Shown: piece after piece, positions 10,037-19,585 of the stretch
Numbering within the stretch: position 1 is the first letter of the stretch
How the letters are laid out: each line of letters opens with the position of its first letter
NCBI RefSeq assembly: GCF_000227115.2
Contig: NC_016481.1
Location: 62,001 to 126,000, forward strand
Source: Naumovozyma dairenensis CBS 421
Taxonomy: Eukaryota; Ascomycota; Saccharomycetes; Saccharomycetales; Saccharomycetaceae
Length of the DNA: 64,000 bases
Reading direction: 5' to 3'
Made by a program: the position numbers and the translations under genes
Notes under the pieces: generated by a model
Seen by the model: the letters and a program-made list of their open reading frames with translations, nothing else
What the model was told of the DNA's origin: nothing
The model's database searches: none

Positions 10037-12940
10037 TCACAGTTCATCGTGCATGATAGTAGAACTACTAGAGCTCTTCGAGGATCTACTTTTTTTCCCG
10101 TTAGCCTTTTTTCCAGGTTTTCTCTTGGTTTTATAGGAGAGGTTAGGAGAAGCAGGTGATGGTGATAGTGATGACGACGAAGAAGAAGAATCAGATGAGG
10201 ATTTGACTGTAGTGGTTTTCGAAGTCATATCAGTAGACAAAATTGTGGTAGTCGATTCTTTAGTAACCTTCGCCGTCTCAGTACTTGTCAGCGTAGAACT
10301 TGATTCTCCTTGAATTGTTTCTGTGGCATTTGCTAACTTCTTTTCCAGTTGTCTTTTTGCTTTTTCTTCTTTTCTCTTTTGAGCTCGTAGTTTTCTTTGA
10401 TGTAAAGAATTCAATTCATTGAAACGGTACTCGTATGAAGTACGTAATGCAGCAAGCTTTTCCTGGATCTTTGGATGAACATTATCAAATTTTAATTTCA
10501 ATTCATAGAGTTGCTCACGTCCCATCTCTTCGAATGAATCCAAATCGACAAGATCCTCAATAGCTGCGACCGTTTTATTAAACTTGGAAAATAAGGTTTC
10601 TATATTAGCTAGTGTTCTATTCATAGAAATCGGTAACCTTATTTTATAGAATTCATCTGTGACATTTAACAAGGATGAAGAAATTTTCTTTTCTAATGCT
10701 TTTAGATTCAATTCAAGCATCTTTTGTTGATCACTAACATCTTTATAGACCAAAGCCGCTTTGTCTAAGATATCTGAAAATTGATTTGAGTCCAACGGTT
10801 CTTTGGATGTCTTTATATATAATTCGACTCTGTCTTTCAAAGAATTAATCTCACCTAGTTTCTTATCGATTTGTTTCTTGGTGGCATGATCGGAATCTTC
10901 TTCCAGCCATTCTAAAGTGCCAGAGACTAATTGAGAAAGTTTATCGACTTGAGCCTTTGGACCATTCTTGATAACATCATCTTCTTCAAGGAAGTTTCTT
11001 GCACTATACAAAGAACTTTCCAATAAATTTTTAGATTCTTGTAGTTGGAACCTTTGTCTATCAAATTCACCTAGATCTTTAATATTTCTAATAATATTAT
11101 ATTTTTCTGATGGAGATAAAGGTTTGACATTGATATCAGTAGACGTGGTTATTAACTTTATTGTCTTATTGTATTTTGGCTTCTTTGTCGTTTCAGCAGC
11201 TGTTTCATTCTTAGGTTTATGTTTGAAAAGCTTGTTCATTATCCCACCGTCTGTTTCTTCTTCATCAGTTTTACTTAATGAATTAAGACAGATAGCTTCC
11301 ACTTTTTCCAATTTAAATACACGATCTGATGACAAGGAAAATGTTCCATTGTATGAAACACCATGTTTACATTTATTGTTTGAGAAGGAGTCTTCAGCAT
11401 TTGATACATCCACTGTTACATTGCTTAATATTTTCCCATTCTCATATAGATCAATAGAGAATGGAGCCATAGTGGTGTCATTTATTGAATGTAGTTCCAT
11501 TGTTATAGTAGCTGGAAATATAGAACCTTTAGGGAAAATCTTGTTAGTGGCCTGAGAGGAAGATGAAGAAACTTTTATACTATAATCCGAAATGGAACGT
11601 TCAATAATATCTAACGGCCTAGTTTTAAAAGCGTCAAATTGTTGGACACCTCTTAATACAACACCATTTACTGCTGATTCATCTGCGTTAACATTTCTAA
11701 GAATATTATCCTCACCTACAAAGTCGATTAACTGTCTTTGAACAAGAGGAACACGTGTAGAACCACCATGTAAGATTACACCAGATAAATTTTTCATGGT
11801 AACATTGTTATCCCATAGTTGGTTATCTAACGCCTCTTGAATTGGTTCAATGATTTCTGCTAAATGATCTTCCGAAATGTCTTCTAATTCTTGTCTAGTG
11901 ACAGTAGTTTTGAAATCGATGTCGTCAATCAATGATTCAATGGAGACGAAGGCTTCAGTATTTGCACTTAGTATTAGTTTTGCCTTTTCAGCAGCTTGAT
12001 TTATTTTGGCAATTGCCTTTGGATTTGCATGCAATGTTTCAGTTCTAATCTTTGGATGTTGAGCTAAGAAGTTATTTTCAATCAAAGTGGCCACTTCTAA
12101 AGTGAAAGTGGATCCACCTAGATGAGATCTGTAACCATACCCACCTAACTCAATTCTTAATGGTTCGCTTTCATTAGATGATTTCAAGATAGATACCAAA
12201 GTAGCCTTTGTGGAGCCACTGCCCATATCGTAAACAATGTAATATTCAGCCTTATCAAGTTCAAAATCTCTTTTCTTTATGGCAAAATTGATGGCAATGG
12301 AAAGTCCATCATTTATTAAAGAAGTTTTAGAGATACCAGAAACTAAACTACTAACGTCGAGCAAAGCATTACGTTGAGCTTGGTAAAAATACCCTGGGAC
12401 CGTGATGGCCATCATGTCGACATTGTCATTTGTTCTAGCATCTTTTTCTTTCAATAGGACATTTGCTCTATCTACAATTTCTTCAAGGTTCATTGCGACA
12501 ATTTCTTCTAATGGATACTCAACACCATCCACCACAAAGGACAGACTATTTCTCCCAGTGCTGGTAGCAGTGATATTGACGCCAGGATGTTCTTTTAAGT
12601 AATTCAAAACAGTGGGTTCATTAGCAATGGACTTTCCTAACAATGGTTTCAAATTAAGTAACGTATTTTGAGGGAATCTAGTAGCCAATGATCCGACTGC
12701 AGATCCATAAATTCTTTCAATACCATCAGGAAGTTTCTTAATTGCCAGCCCAGATATATCTTTACGTTTGGCTTCTGGGGTTAAGACAATTTCTAGTGGA
12801 GCTTGTGGTGAGATGACCATTGCTTTGATGTTTTGTTGACCATAATCAATACCGATGACTGCAGCTGAAATGGTCGTCACTAGGGTGACTAACATCAATG
12901 TTATAGACAATAAGGAACATTGTCTCGACAGAAGTTTCAT
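10037..12940 (-). CDS. LHS1: ER-lumenal Hsp70-like chaperone Lhs1 (GRP170 family)
   Basis: Predicted 967 aa; S. cerevisiae Lhs1 is 881 aa. Lhs1 is the nucleotide-exchange partner of Kar2 in the ER lumen, helping post-translational import and folding. I start at the ATG at 12940 because the next 26 residues form a signal peptide (MKLLSRQCSLLSITLMLV onward), cut before AVIGIDYG; the 33 upstream codons would mask it. Hsp70 signatures are visible: IGIDYGQQNIKAM near the N-terminus, YDMGSGSTKATLV, and GVILHGGSTRVPLVQ. The long helical C-terminal part is followed by a Ser/Thr- and Lys-rich tail ending in HDEL, the ER retrieval signal. Divergent from MUD2, as in S. cerevisiae (YKL073W/YKL074C). Confidence 0.97.
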   Translation of the reverse strand: MKLLSRQCSLLSITLMLVTLVTTISAAVIGIDYGQQNIKAMVISPQAPLEIVLTPEAKRKDISGLAIKKLPDGIERIYGSAVGSLATRFPQNTLLNLKPLLGKSIANEPTVLNYLKEHPGVNITATSTGRNSLSFVVDGVEYPLEEIVAMNLEEIVDRANVLLKEKDARTNDNVDMMAITVPGYFYQAQRNALLDVSSLVSGISKTSLINDGLSIAINFAIKKRDFELDKAEYYIVYDMGSGSTKATLVSILKSSNESEPLRIELGGYGYRSHLGGSTFTLEVATLIENNFLAQHPKIRTETLHANPKAIAKINQAAEKAKLILSANTEAFVSIESLIDDIDFKTTVTRQELEDISEDHLAEIIEPIQEALDNQLWDNNVTMKNLSGVILHGGSTRVPLVQRQLIDFVGEDNILRNVNADESAVNGVVLRGVQQFDAFKTRPLDIIERSISDYSIKVSSSSSQATNKIFPKGSIFPATITMELHSINDTTMAPFSIDLYENGKILSNVTVDVSNAEDSFSNNKCKHGVSYNGTFSLSSDRVFKLEKVEAICLNSLSKTDEEETDGGIMNKLFKHKPKNETAAETTKKPKYNKTIKLITTSTDINVKPLSPSEKYNIIRNIKDLGEFDRQRFQLQESKNLLESSLYSARNFLEEDDVIKNGPKAQVDKLSQLVSGTLEWLEEDSDHATKKQIDKKLGEINSLKDRVELYIKTSKEPLDSNQFSDILDKAALVYKDVSDQQKMLELNLKALEKKISSSLLNVTDEFYKIRLPISMNRTLANIETLFSKFNKTVAAIEDLVDLDSFEEMGREQLYELKLKFDNVHPKIQEKLAALRTSYEYRFNELNSLHQRKLRAQKRKEEKAKRQLEKKLANATETIQGESSSTLTSTETAKVTKESTTTILSTDMTSKTTTVKSSSDSSSSSSSLSPSPASPNLSYKTKRKPGKKANGKKSRSSKSSSSSTIMHDEL

Positions 12941-13347
12941 TTTGATTGATAGTTTTGTTACTAATGTTTGTAGAGACTTCGCCAAGACAAATAACTTTCT
13001 TGTATAACAATTTTTCTTTCTAATTGTTTGATTATCCACCAGTTTTGATGTAATGTATCAGATAGTTTTTACGTAGCATTACTCAATTGAAGCTTCCACG
13101 GTATTCTTTTGTTGAAAAATTTCCATATTGTATAAACGAAAAAATAATGATATACTTCAAGAGATACACGATCTTCAGGAGGAAGAAACAAGGCAGAAAA
13201 TAACTTTTCCAGTGGACTAACGACTGCGAAAGATACCTGAGAAACCTATTTGTCGAATATTGGCTGTATACTCTAGTTTTTAGAGAAAATAAAGCAGTAA
13301 GTAGTTCTGCGAAAAAGCATTGTTCAAAAAAGTAAAGATTGGAAACG
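12941..13347. promoter_or_regulatory. Divergent LHS1/MUD2 promoter region
   Basis: The two genes are transcribed away from this 407-bp stretch. I see no clear unfolded-protein-response element and no gene. The minus-strand frame at 13083-13559 is a shadow overlapping MUD2. Confidence 0.6.
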
Positions 13348-15084
13348 ATGAGTTCTGGTAATGAACATACTCTAGAAGAGTTAAGATCCAAGATTATCGC
13401 GTCTATGGGGAAAAAAGAGAATCCACCAGCAGTCATTAAAGGTGGGAATGATGACCGCTTGAAAAGGAAAAGAGATGAGGGCTCAAATGGTTCTGGTCCA
13501 AGAGGGAAACATGATATACCATTAGGCCCAAGGGGAGTGAAAGCTCCTTCTCCTGTCAATAGAAATATGCATCAGTCTTTGAGAAATAATGCAGCAGGGT
13601 ATCCTAAAGGAACACAGGAAAGACTATCAGTTGCTGGTAACCAAGTACAAAATAGGAATGGGATCTATGATCGTCAAGAGAGAATGAAGGACGATAAGGG
13701 TGATGATGATAGAGGATTTGCTAATGGAAGTTACCAAGCCGATGGGAGAAGAAGAGTGAGATATACGAAAAGGACCCCACCACAACAACCACAACCACAG
13801 CAGCATCAAAATACAAGACCGGGGGCATCAAGAGACCGTAATGAAAATAGAAGGTACAGAAGAAATGATCAAATGGATACAGTAAGACCAAGAAATGATT
13901 ACCACAAAGGTACTTGGAATAGCAACAACAGTAACGGCAGAAATAACTATAAAAATAGTCATAATACTTATAATAACAACGGCAATAAGAATAAAGAAAC
14001 TATCCCAAATATCTCGAGAATCCCTGTACAGAATTCCTTTATGGCCCCTACAATCTACCCCAATATTACAAAATCAAGATCAAGTTGTATAATCATTGTG
14101 TCATCATTGAAAAATGCATCAAATGATGAATCTGAAGTGGGCCATACGAGAATTTTGTTAAAGAATTCGGTGGAAACATTTTTGAAAGGTTTGAAATTAG
14201 AACAAGATGAATTGAAGAACTTCACCATTGGGCCTGTCGATGAAGACTATTGTGTATTTGAATTTAAATCGGCGAAAACTACCACTATGGTATTGAGTTG
14301 TCGTTCATACTTTAATAAGAAACTGGGACTTTCTAATGCGACTTGGGAAAGACCTAACGATTACATTGAGCCATTTGATAATTTAGAAAAATTATGTGGT
14401 GGAAACGTTCTCACAATTGAAGGATTAGACGATGTCAAAATACTTGACCTTGAAAGTAAGATTAAGGAATTACTTCAGCCATACGGAATAGTAACCAATT
14501 GTTCAATGTTCCCATTGATGTATAAAGAGGAAACACGGGACCAACAATCTGTTTCCCAAAATGAGGAACCAAGAAATGAGACGGAAGGAGAATTCACCGG
14601 TTGTGTTATCCTATTGTTTGAAGAGAACATAGACGATAAGTTAGAGCCGTTCAAGACTTCAATGAAATATATGAGACCCAATAACGGTCGTCTAAGTCAA
14701 ATGACATCTGCCTTTACTTTTTTCAATTTACCTCACATGGCTGTCGAAAATAAACATCCTGAATCTTCCATTCTACTATTGATGAATTGTGTTGATCCCT
14801 TGGATTTGAAAGTGCCAGAGTTTGCTCAAGAAATTGAAGAAACTTTGCGATATACTGTTGACGAAGTGAACGATATCAAGATCATTAAACCTAATATCGA
14901 TTATAGGTTGAATTTTGAATGCATCGATCAAGGAGTGGGTAACATCTATTTAAGATTTACTACTGTGGATGCAGCTAAGAAGGCGATGGAGAAATTAAGT
15001 GGCACCCAATTTAATGATCGATCCATTTTATGTAGTTATGTTGACGAAGATGACTACAAAAGAACCGGTGTACTTCGAATCTAG
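13348..15084 (+). CDS. MUD2: Pre-mRNA splicing factor Mud2 (U2AF65-like)
   Basis: Predicted 578 aa; S. cerevisiae Mud2 is 527 aa. Mud2 with Msl5/BBP recognises the branch-point region and commits pre-mRNA to splicing; it is the yeast counterpart of U2AF65. The start is the ATG at 13348 (MSSGNEHTLEEL); the upstream in-frame TTG at 13339 is not a credible start. The N-terminal 230 residues are Arg/Asn/Gln-rich and disordered. RRM-like folds follow at about 250-345 and 350-445, and a C-terminal U2AF-homology RRM at about 474-572 (SILLLMNCVDPLDL to RSILCSYVDEDDY). Synteny with YKL074C holds. Confidence 0.95.
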   Translation: MSSGNEHTLEELRSKIIASMGKKENPPAVIKGGNDDRLKRKRDEGSNGSGPRGKHDIPLGPRGVKAPSPVNRNMHQSLRNNAAGYPKGTQERLSVAGNQVQNRNGIYDRQERMKDDKGDDDRGFANGSYQADGRRRVRYTKRTPPQQPQPQQHQNTRPGASRDRNENRRYRRNDQMDTVRPRNDYHKGTWNSNNSNGRNNYKNSHNTYNNNGNKNKETIPNISRIPVQNSFMAPTIYPNITKSRSSCIIIVSSLKNASNDESEVGHTRILLKNSVETFLKGLKLEQDELKNFTIGPVDEDYCVFEFKSAKTTTMVLSCRSYFNKKLGLSNATWERPNDYIEPFDNLEKLCGGNVLTIEGLDDVKILDLESKIKELLQPYGIVTNCSMFPLMYKEETRDQQSVSQNEEPRNETEGEFTGCVILLFEENIDDKLEPFKTSMKYMRPNNGRLSQMTSAFTFFNLPHMAVENKHPESSILLLMNCVDPLDLKVPEFAQEIEETLRYTVDEVNDIKIIKPNIDYRLNFECIDQGVGNIYLRFTTVDAAKKAMEKLSGTQFNDRSILCSYVDEDDYKRTGVLRI

Positions 15085-15441
15085 GGAAAAGTCCGTATTG
15101 ACCATCATAATTTAGCGCATATATAATAGAAAAGAATAGAATAGAATAGAATATAATAGCTTCTTCACCAATTTTGTATCTGACAGTTTGACGATAATTA
15201 ATTAATTTGTTAGTTTGTTAGTTTGTTATACTCTTCAGCGGTAAACAATTCGTATAAAACGACGCAACATTTTTTCAAAAAGGACAAAACGACGGAAGCT
15301 CATCGATCAAATGGAATATATTTCATTTAGATGTAGATTACTATAAATCTGACAAGAATCTCACTTTAATAACTTCACAAAGAAGCTTACAACAAGGTGA
15401 AGCTACCAATTAGAATTGATCAATTCGATTTACATGCAATA
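15085..15441. other. Intergenic with short tandem repeats
   Basis: This 357-bp stretch holds a short (GAATA)n tract at about 15130-15155 and a (GTTAGTTT)n tract at about 15208-15228. It is the 3' flank of MUD2 and the promoter of the next gene. No gene seen. Confidence 0.6.
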
Positions 15442-16929
15442 ATGGCAAACTCAAAGGAAAAACTTCGAATTATCGAGGCGCATGAGCGCTCACCTGTTGA
15501 GGGGAAAGGACCGGTGCAAGATGGGAAGAATACCAAAAGCAATGCTAAGAGTAAGGACAAAAAAAAGTATGAACAGAATGAGAGAAGATCAAGAAGGTGT
15601 AGGAAAAGACCCTTGTTTAATTTCCAGAAAGATATGCAACTTAAAGGTACTTATTACGATGTTATTACTTCTGTTAAATATATTAACGAGAAGTATGGCT
15701 TGAGAGAAAGTTATTATGTTGAAAAATTCATCAAGTGCATTCATAGGAAAATTAATCATGACGTGAGTAGGATTTCTGATCATTACGTCAACTCTTTAAG
15801 TCCATGGGTTAAAGTCAAATTTTTTTTCTTGCTGGTGACTTTATGTGAGAGAGGTGGTCCGGAGTATTGGTTTGACAAGAGTGATGAAAGTAAAGAGCCT
15901 GCCAAAGATCCATCGTCGACGAATGTTAGTACCCTGGATTCAGGTAATAGTACTGCTGTGGAAGAACCAGCGATTTCCTCGAAAAACAGTGATACTTCTA
16001 ACGGAATCGCCAAGGAATCTTCTTCAACAAATGAAGATTTTATTTCCATTTTGAAAAATTCCATTTCTCCTGAATTCACTTTAAGTGAATTAATCATGAA
16101 ACAAAACATTAACCCTGATTATAATGAGAGTACACATGATGAAAATTATCTTTATTCATCTACTTGGGCAAATTTCATGGAGGGATTAATTAATCATTAC
16201 TTAGAAAAAGTCATTATCCCATCCTCTGAATTAAAAGTTTGCCAACAATTATACAAACCTATGATGAAAATTATTTCATTGTACAATGAATATAATGAAT
16301 TGATGGAAAAAAGTGAACGAAATGGGTTCTTATCAACTCCTAAGGAGACAAATAGTGAAAGTACACCAACAACCACCAACGATGGGGAAGAATGTGATAC
16401 TGCCAGCAAGAAGGATTCTCTTGATGAAAATGAAGATGTCATAACACAAGAAAGATTGGATAGAGCTCAAAAGTTATTATGGCAAGCTCGAGAAGATATT
16501 CCAAAGACGATAAGTAAAGAATTGACTATGTTGTCTGAAATGTATCAAACTTTATCAGCAGATGAACAAGATTATGAATTAGATGAATTCGTATGTTGCG
16601 CTGAAGAATATATTGAAACTGAATATGTACCATGTCTGATTAATGTTTTGTTTGCGAATTGTGGAACTGTAAATTTTTGGAAAATTATGCTAGTCTTGGA
16701 ACCATTTTTTTATTATATCGAAGATTTAGGAGAAGAAGATGATGATGATGAAATTGGTACGGAAGAACCATTCGATATTACTGGCTCGACAGTTATCACT
16801 CATAATGATACAGATGCTAATCTTACGGGAGCTAAAATTGATAACAGTAAACGAGTCTTTAGCCCTGATCCAAGAGTCATGACGCTAGAGAAAATCTGCA
16901 AAGTTGCTGCTAAACAAAAATGGATTTAA
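15442..16929 (+). CDS. YKL075C: YKL075C-like protein of unknown function
   Basis: Predicted 495 aa; S. cerevisiae YKL075C is 450 aa and is uncharacterised. I start at the ATG at 15442 (MANSKEKLRIIE); the longer frame would begin with GTG at 15397. Visible parts: a Lys/Arg-rich N-terminus (about 30-55), a conserved-looking helical block (about 60-135), two low-complexity Ser/Thr/Glu insertions (about 145-195 and 300-335), and an acidic stretch EEDDDDE near 430-438. No transmembrane segment or enzyme motif is visible. The assignment is by synteny (between MUD2 and PSG1, same strand as MUD2) and by length, so moderately sure. Confidence 0.75.
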   Translation: MANSKEKLRIIEAHERSPVEGKGPVQDGKNTKSNAKSKDKKKYEQNERRSRRCRKRPLFNFQKDMQLKGTYYDVITSVKYINEKYGLRESYYVEKFIKCIHRKINHDVSRISDHYVNSLSPWVKVKFFFLLVTLCERGGPEYWFDKSDESKEPAKDPSSTNVSTLDSGNSTAVEEPAISSKNSDTSNGIAKESSSTNEDFISILKNSISPEFTLSELIMKQNINPDYNESTHDENYLYSSTWANFMEGLINHYLEKVIIPSSELKVCQQLYKPMMKIISLYNEYNELMEKSERNGFLSTPKETNSESTPTTTNDGEECDTASKKDSLDENEDVITQERLDRAQKLLWQAREDIPKTISKELTMLSEMYQTLSADEQDYELDEFVCCAEEYIETEYVPCLINVLFANCGTVNFWKIMLVLEPFFYYIEDLGEEDDDDEIGTEEPFDITGSTVITHNDTDANLTGAKIDNSKRVFSPDPRVMTLEKICKVAAKQKWI

Positions 16930-17164
16930 AAAGTTTGTAAGACATTCAGCATCATGTTAAAAAATTAACTTAGATATTTGTGTACATGTAGAATATATAG
17001 CTCAATAAAATCATCGATAACCTTTAGAAAGTGAGAAAGTATAAACTCTTTTATTCGCTAGCCTATCAACAATTTAGGCACTGTAATATAATTAAACGTA
17101 TCTCTAAAATTATAAATCTGTCACATTTTTCTTTGATCGTCCGTTAACACATTTCAGTTGTTAC

Positions 17165-18346
17165 TTATTTCGTTTTTCTCTTATTATAACTTGGTAGTTC
17201 GTCATATCTATGATTTTTCATCTTCCTGAACTTCTTCATTTCAGAAACTTTACCAATAATACGATGTCTACTAGCCAAAGCCCTTTGAGTAACATCTGAG
17301 AAATCTCTATAACGTCCATTGAAATGTAAGAAGAAATAAATCGCCACACAAACAACAACGACAAGAGTTGGTATAGTCAATGCAACATAATACCATTTAT
17401 CATCACTAATACCAGCATCGATCATAGCCCATTCTTCTTTCGTTGTCTTGGCCACTTTAGAACCTAATATCATATATAACAAGACACCACGTTCTAATGG
17501 ATTAAATTCATCATCTGGAACATTGAAAGGTTGAACAGAGACAACAATTCTACGCTCATATTGTCCTTGTAACCAATCTTCATCAACTTCAATAGGATAC
17601 ATACCATCGACATTTTTGACCCATTCAGAGGAAAAAAATGTGGCTGGAATATCTCTTTTATGATAACCTTTATCACTGGCTTTTTCTTTCACATAAGATA
17701 AATGAACACGGACTTTATCAATAACAGTACCAGAATGTTCATCATCAAAAAATTGAGTAAACCATGAAACAAAATACGTTTTACCAACTTTCCATTGAGA
17801 ATTTTCACGAGGTGTACAAAATGGTTCACTTGAAATATCCTTGGCTAAACCCTTGAAGAAATAACGCTCTGGTGTACATCTAATAACTGGATTCAGCGAG
17901 ACATATGTATCATCTTCATCTAAATAAACTTCTTCTTCATAAACATCATTTGGGTCCATATTATGAGCTTTCAATTGTTCGTATGAATAAGTAACAACAG
18001 TTGCAGTCTTGAAATAAGTGGAATAATTAGGTCTGCCCTTCTTAGTACGACCATTTTTCACTTCTGGCTTAATGGTTTGAGGAGTACCATCTTTCTTCAA
18101 CGAGACCCATGGTTCCAATGGATCAGGAGTTGGAAGCGGTTTCCCTGAGAATGTGACACCTGCAATGACTGTTGGTGTCACTATTTCCACTTGTGTATCA
18201 TAGACGGTACGAAGCCATGGTTTGGCCTCTTCTGATGTGGTTTCCTTCTCATTAGGACGATGGACCTGTTTATAAGCTAAGGCTCCTTTCCCCAAGAGAG
18301 AGATGGAGAGGGAGCTAAGGAACAATGAACTTAATGTGAGTTTCAT
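17165..18346 (-). CDS. PSG1: Psg1, Golgi/ER type I membrane protein stabilising Pma1
   Basis: Predicted 393 aa, against 392 aa in S. cerevisiae PSG1 (YKL077W). Psg1 promotes stability and trafficking of the plasma-membrane proton pump Pma1 in the secretory pathway. The start is the ATG at 18346 (MKLTLSSLFLSS), which opens a signal peptide of about 24 residues; the longer frame begins with GTG. A Lys-Arg dipeptide in GYHKRDIPATFF (around 225) is a likely Kex2 cleavage site, as reported for the family. A single transmembrane segment (about 320-342, WYYVALTIPTLVVVVCVAIY) precedes a basic cytosolic tail. Neighbours match S. cerevisiae. Confidence 0.93.
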   Translation of the reverse strand: MKLTLSSLFLSSLSISLLGKGALAYKQVHRPNEKETTSEEAKPWLRTVYDTQVEIVTPTVIAGVTFSGKPLPTPDPLEPWVSLKKDGTPQTIKPEVKNGRTKKGRPNYSTYFKTATVVTYSYEQLKAHNMDPNDVYEEEVYLDEDDTYVSLNPVIRCTPERYFFKGLAKDISSEPFCTPRENSQWKVGKTYFVSWFTQFFDDEHSGTVIDKVRVHLSYVKEKASDKGYHKRDIPATFFSSEWVKNVDGMYPIEVDEDWLQGQYERRIVVSVQPFNVPDDEFNPLERGVLLYMILGSKVAKTTKEEWAMIDAGISDDKWYYVALTIPTLVVVVCVAIYFFLHFNGRYRDFSDVTQRALASRHRIIGKVSEMKKFRKMKNHRYDELPSYNKRKTK

Positions 18347-18730
18347 GCTTGTTTGTTTAGAAACGATCTGTTCCAAAAACGTGAGCGTATTAATCACTTT
18401 TTTCTTTGACGATAATTATCCAATAGAGGTAAGATAGTTATTGAGACTATATATAGCAAAAATAACTCAACAACGAAGCAATATTTCCTTCAGTTTCGAA
18501 GTCTCTTTGTTAGTAAAACTTGTAATGACACTGTTTTAAAAAACGGAACAATCAATATTTGAAATTTTTCATTTTATCCGAGTGAAATATCAACTTTCGA
18601 TTTCGATGAGATGAGATGGGAAAAATAGAATATGTGTGCTTGGAAGAGAAAGTATAGTTCGAATGGGTAGTTTTAATATTAATATGATAGTACATTTTAT
18701 TCAGGAGAAAATACTCATATCAAAATTAAG
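18347..18730. promoter_or_regulatory. Divergent PSG1/SEN15 promoter with RRPE and PAC-like motifs
   Basis: AAATTTTTCA at 18562-18571 (TGAAAAATTT on the minus strand, RRPE type) and CGATGAGAT at 18604-18612 (PAC core) lie 120-170 bp upstream of the SEN15 ATG. This matches the arrangement at ERB1 and DHR2. The motifs are seen; the link to SEN15 control is inference. Confidence 0.55.
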
Positions 18731-19102
18731 ATGTCCGCTGTTTACAATAGATCAGAAATTGAAGAACTCGTGAGGAATAATTTGCTACAGTTCCACCTAT
18801 GGACTGAAGTGACTGTCGCTACAGAGACTCTATCATGGAAAGAAAGTAACATAAGATTGTTAACTGGTAGACCGCCACATAAACTATCTAATGACGATGA
18901 GGACGTAATGACAGAATATGTCTTGCCTGTGGAAATGTCCCAATATAAAACAAGTTACTTGACTTTGGAGTTTTTGGACAAAATATTCGACAATTTATGC
19001 CCTGAAAACACCAAGAGGTTGACTTTAGCCATTATAAATGATGATGGTACCACGGTTTTCTATTTTGTATATAAAGGAATACACAAACCGAAGAAGAATT
19101 AA
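18731..19102 (+). CDS. SEN15: tRNA-splicing endonuclease subunit Sen15
   Basis: Predicted 123 aa, close to the S. cerevisiae protein (YMR059W, about 129 aa). Sen15 is a structural subunit of the SEN tetramer that excises tRNA introns; in budding yeast the complex sits on the mitochondrial surface. Family-like segments are LLQFHLWTEVTVATETLSWK, LLTGRPPHKLSND and LTLAIINDDGTTVFYFVYKG, the last being the conserved C-terminal beta-sheet. The gene lies between PSG1 and DHR2, whereas in S. cerevisiae it is on chromosome XIII, so this locus keeps a gene that the YKL block lost there. Two intron-containing tRNAs in this window are substrates of the enzyme. Confidence 0.9.
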   Translation: MSAVYNRSEIEELVRNNLLQFHLWTEVTVATETLSWKESNIRLLTGRPPHKLSNDDEDVMTEYVLPVEMSQYKTSYLTLEFLDKIFDNLCPENTKRLTLAIINDDGTTVFYFVYKGIHKPKKN

Positions 19103-19585
19103 AACATACGTAAATATATCTTCAGTTCAACTATGGCCGATACTCTGGTCAAATGGTAAACGGTTATTGGCCGTTCTGATTTGTACGTATCCTAACAATG
19201 GTACATGCACGACAGAATCGAAATTTGAACAAGAACTTTGGCCCATGTCGTCCATACCATAATCATTCAAAGAATTGATTACAAAATGGAACTGAAACAA
19301 GCTCTTTGCTTGTGCTGTCTTATGCTACGTATACGGAGAACCCTCTGGGCGGTATTATTATTGGGTGCTTGAAATATGTGAAACAATTGTCAATATTCAT
19401 AAAGCAAGGCAATAAATGATCTTTTCGCAAATATACTCGATAGGAAAACCTATTGTATGGATAAGCTTAGAATATAATAACTAATATTAAATTAAGACTG
19501 TTATAAACATTCTATAGTAATAATACATATTTTATGAATCGATAATATTTTCAGTTTCAATAGAAAAAATATTAAGATCATTCAC
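19103..19585. other. Intergenic between convergent SEN15 and DHR2
   Basis: This 483-bp stretch is the shared 3' flank of two convergent genes. It becomes AT-rich toward the DHR2 end. The 74-codon frame at 19038-19262 is a shadow. Nothing else seen. Confidence 0.5.

Noticed and set aside
10968..11555. 195-codon ORF antisense to LHS1
   Set aside because: Antisense shadow of a well-supported gene.
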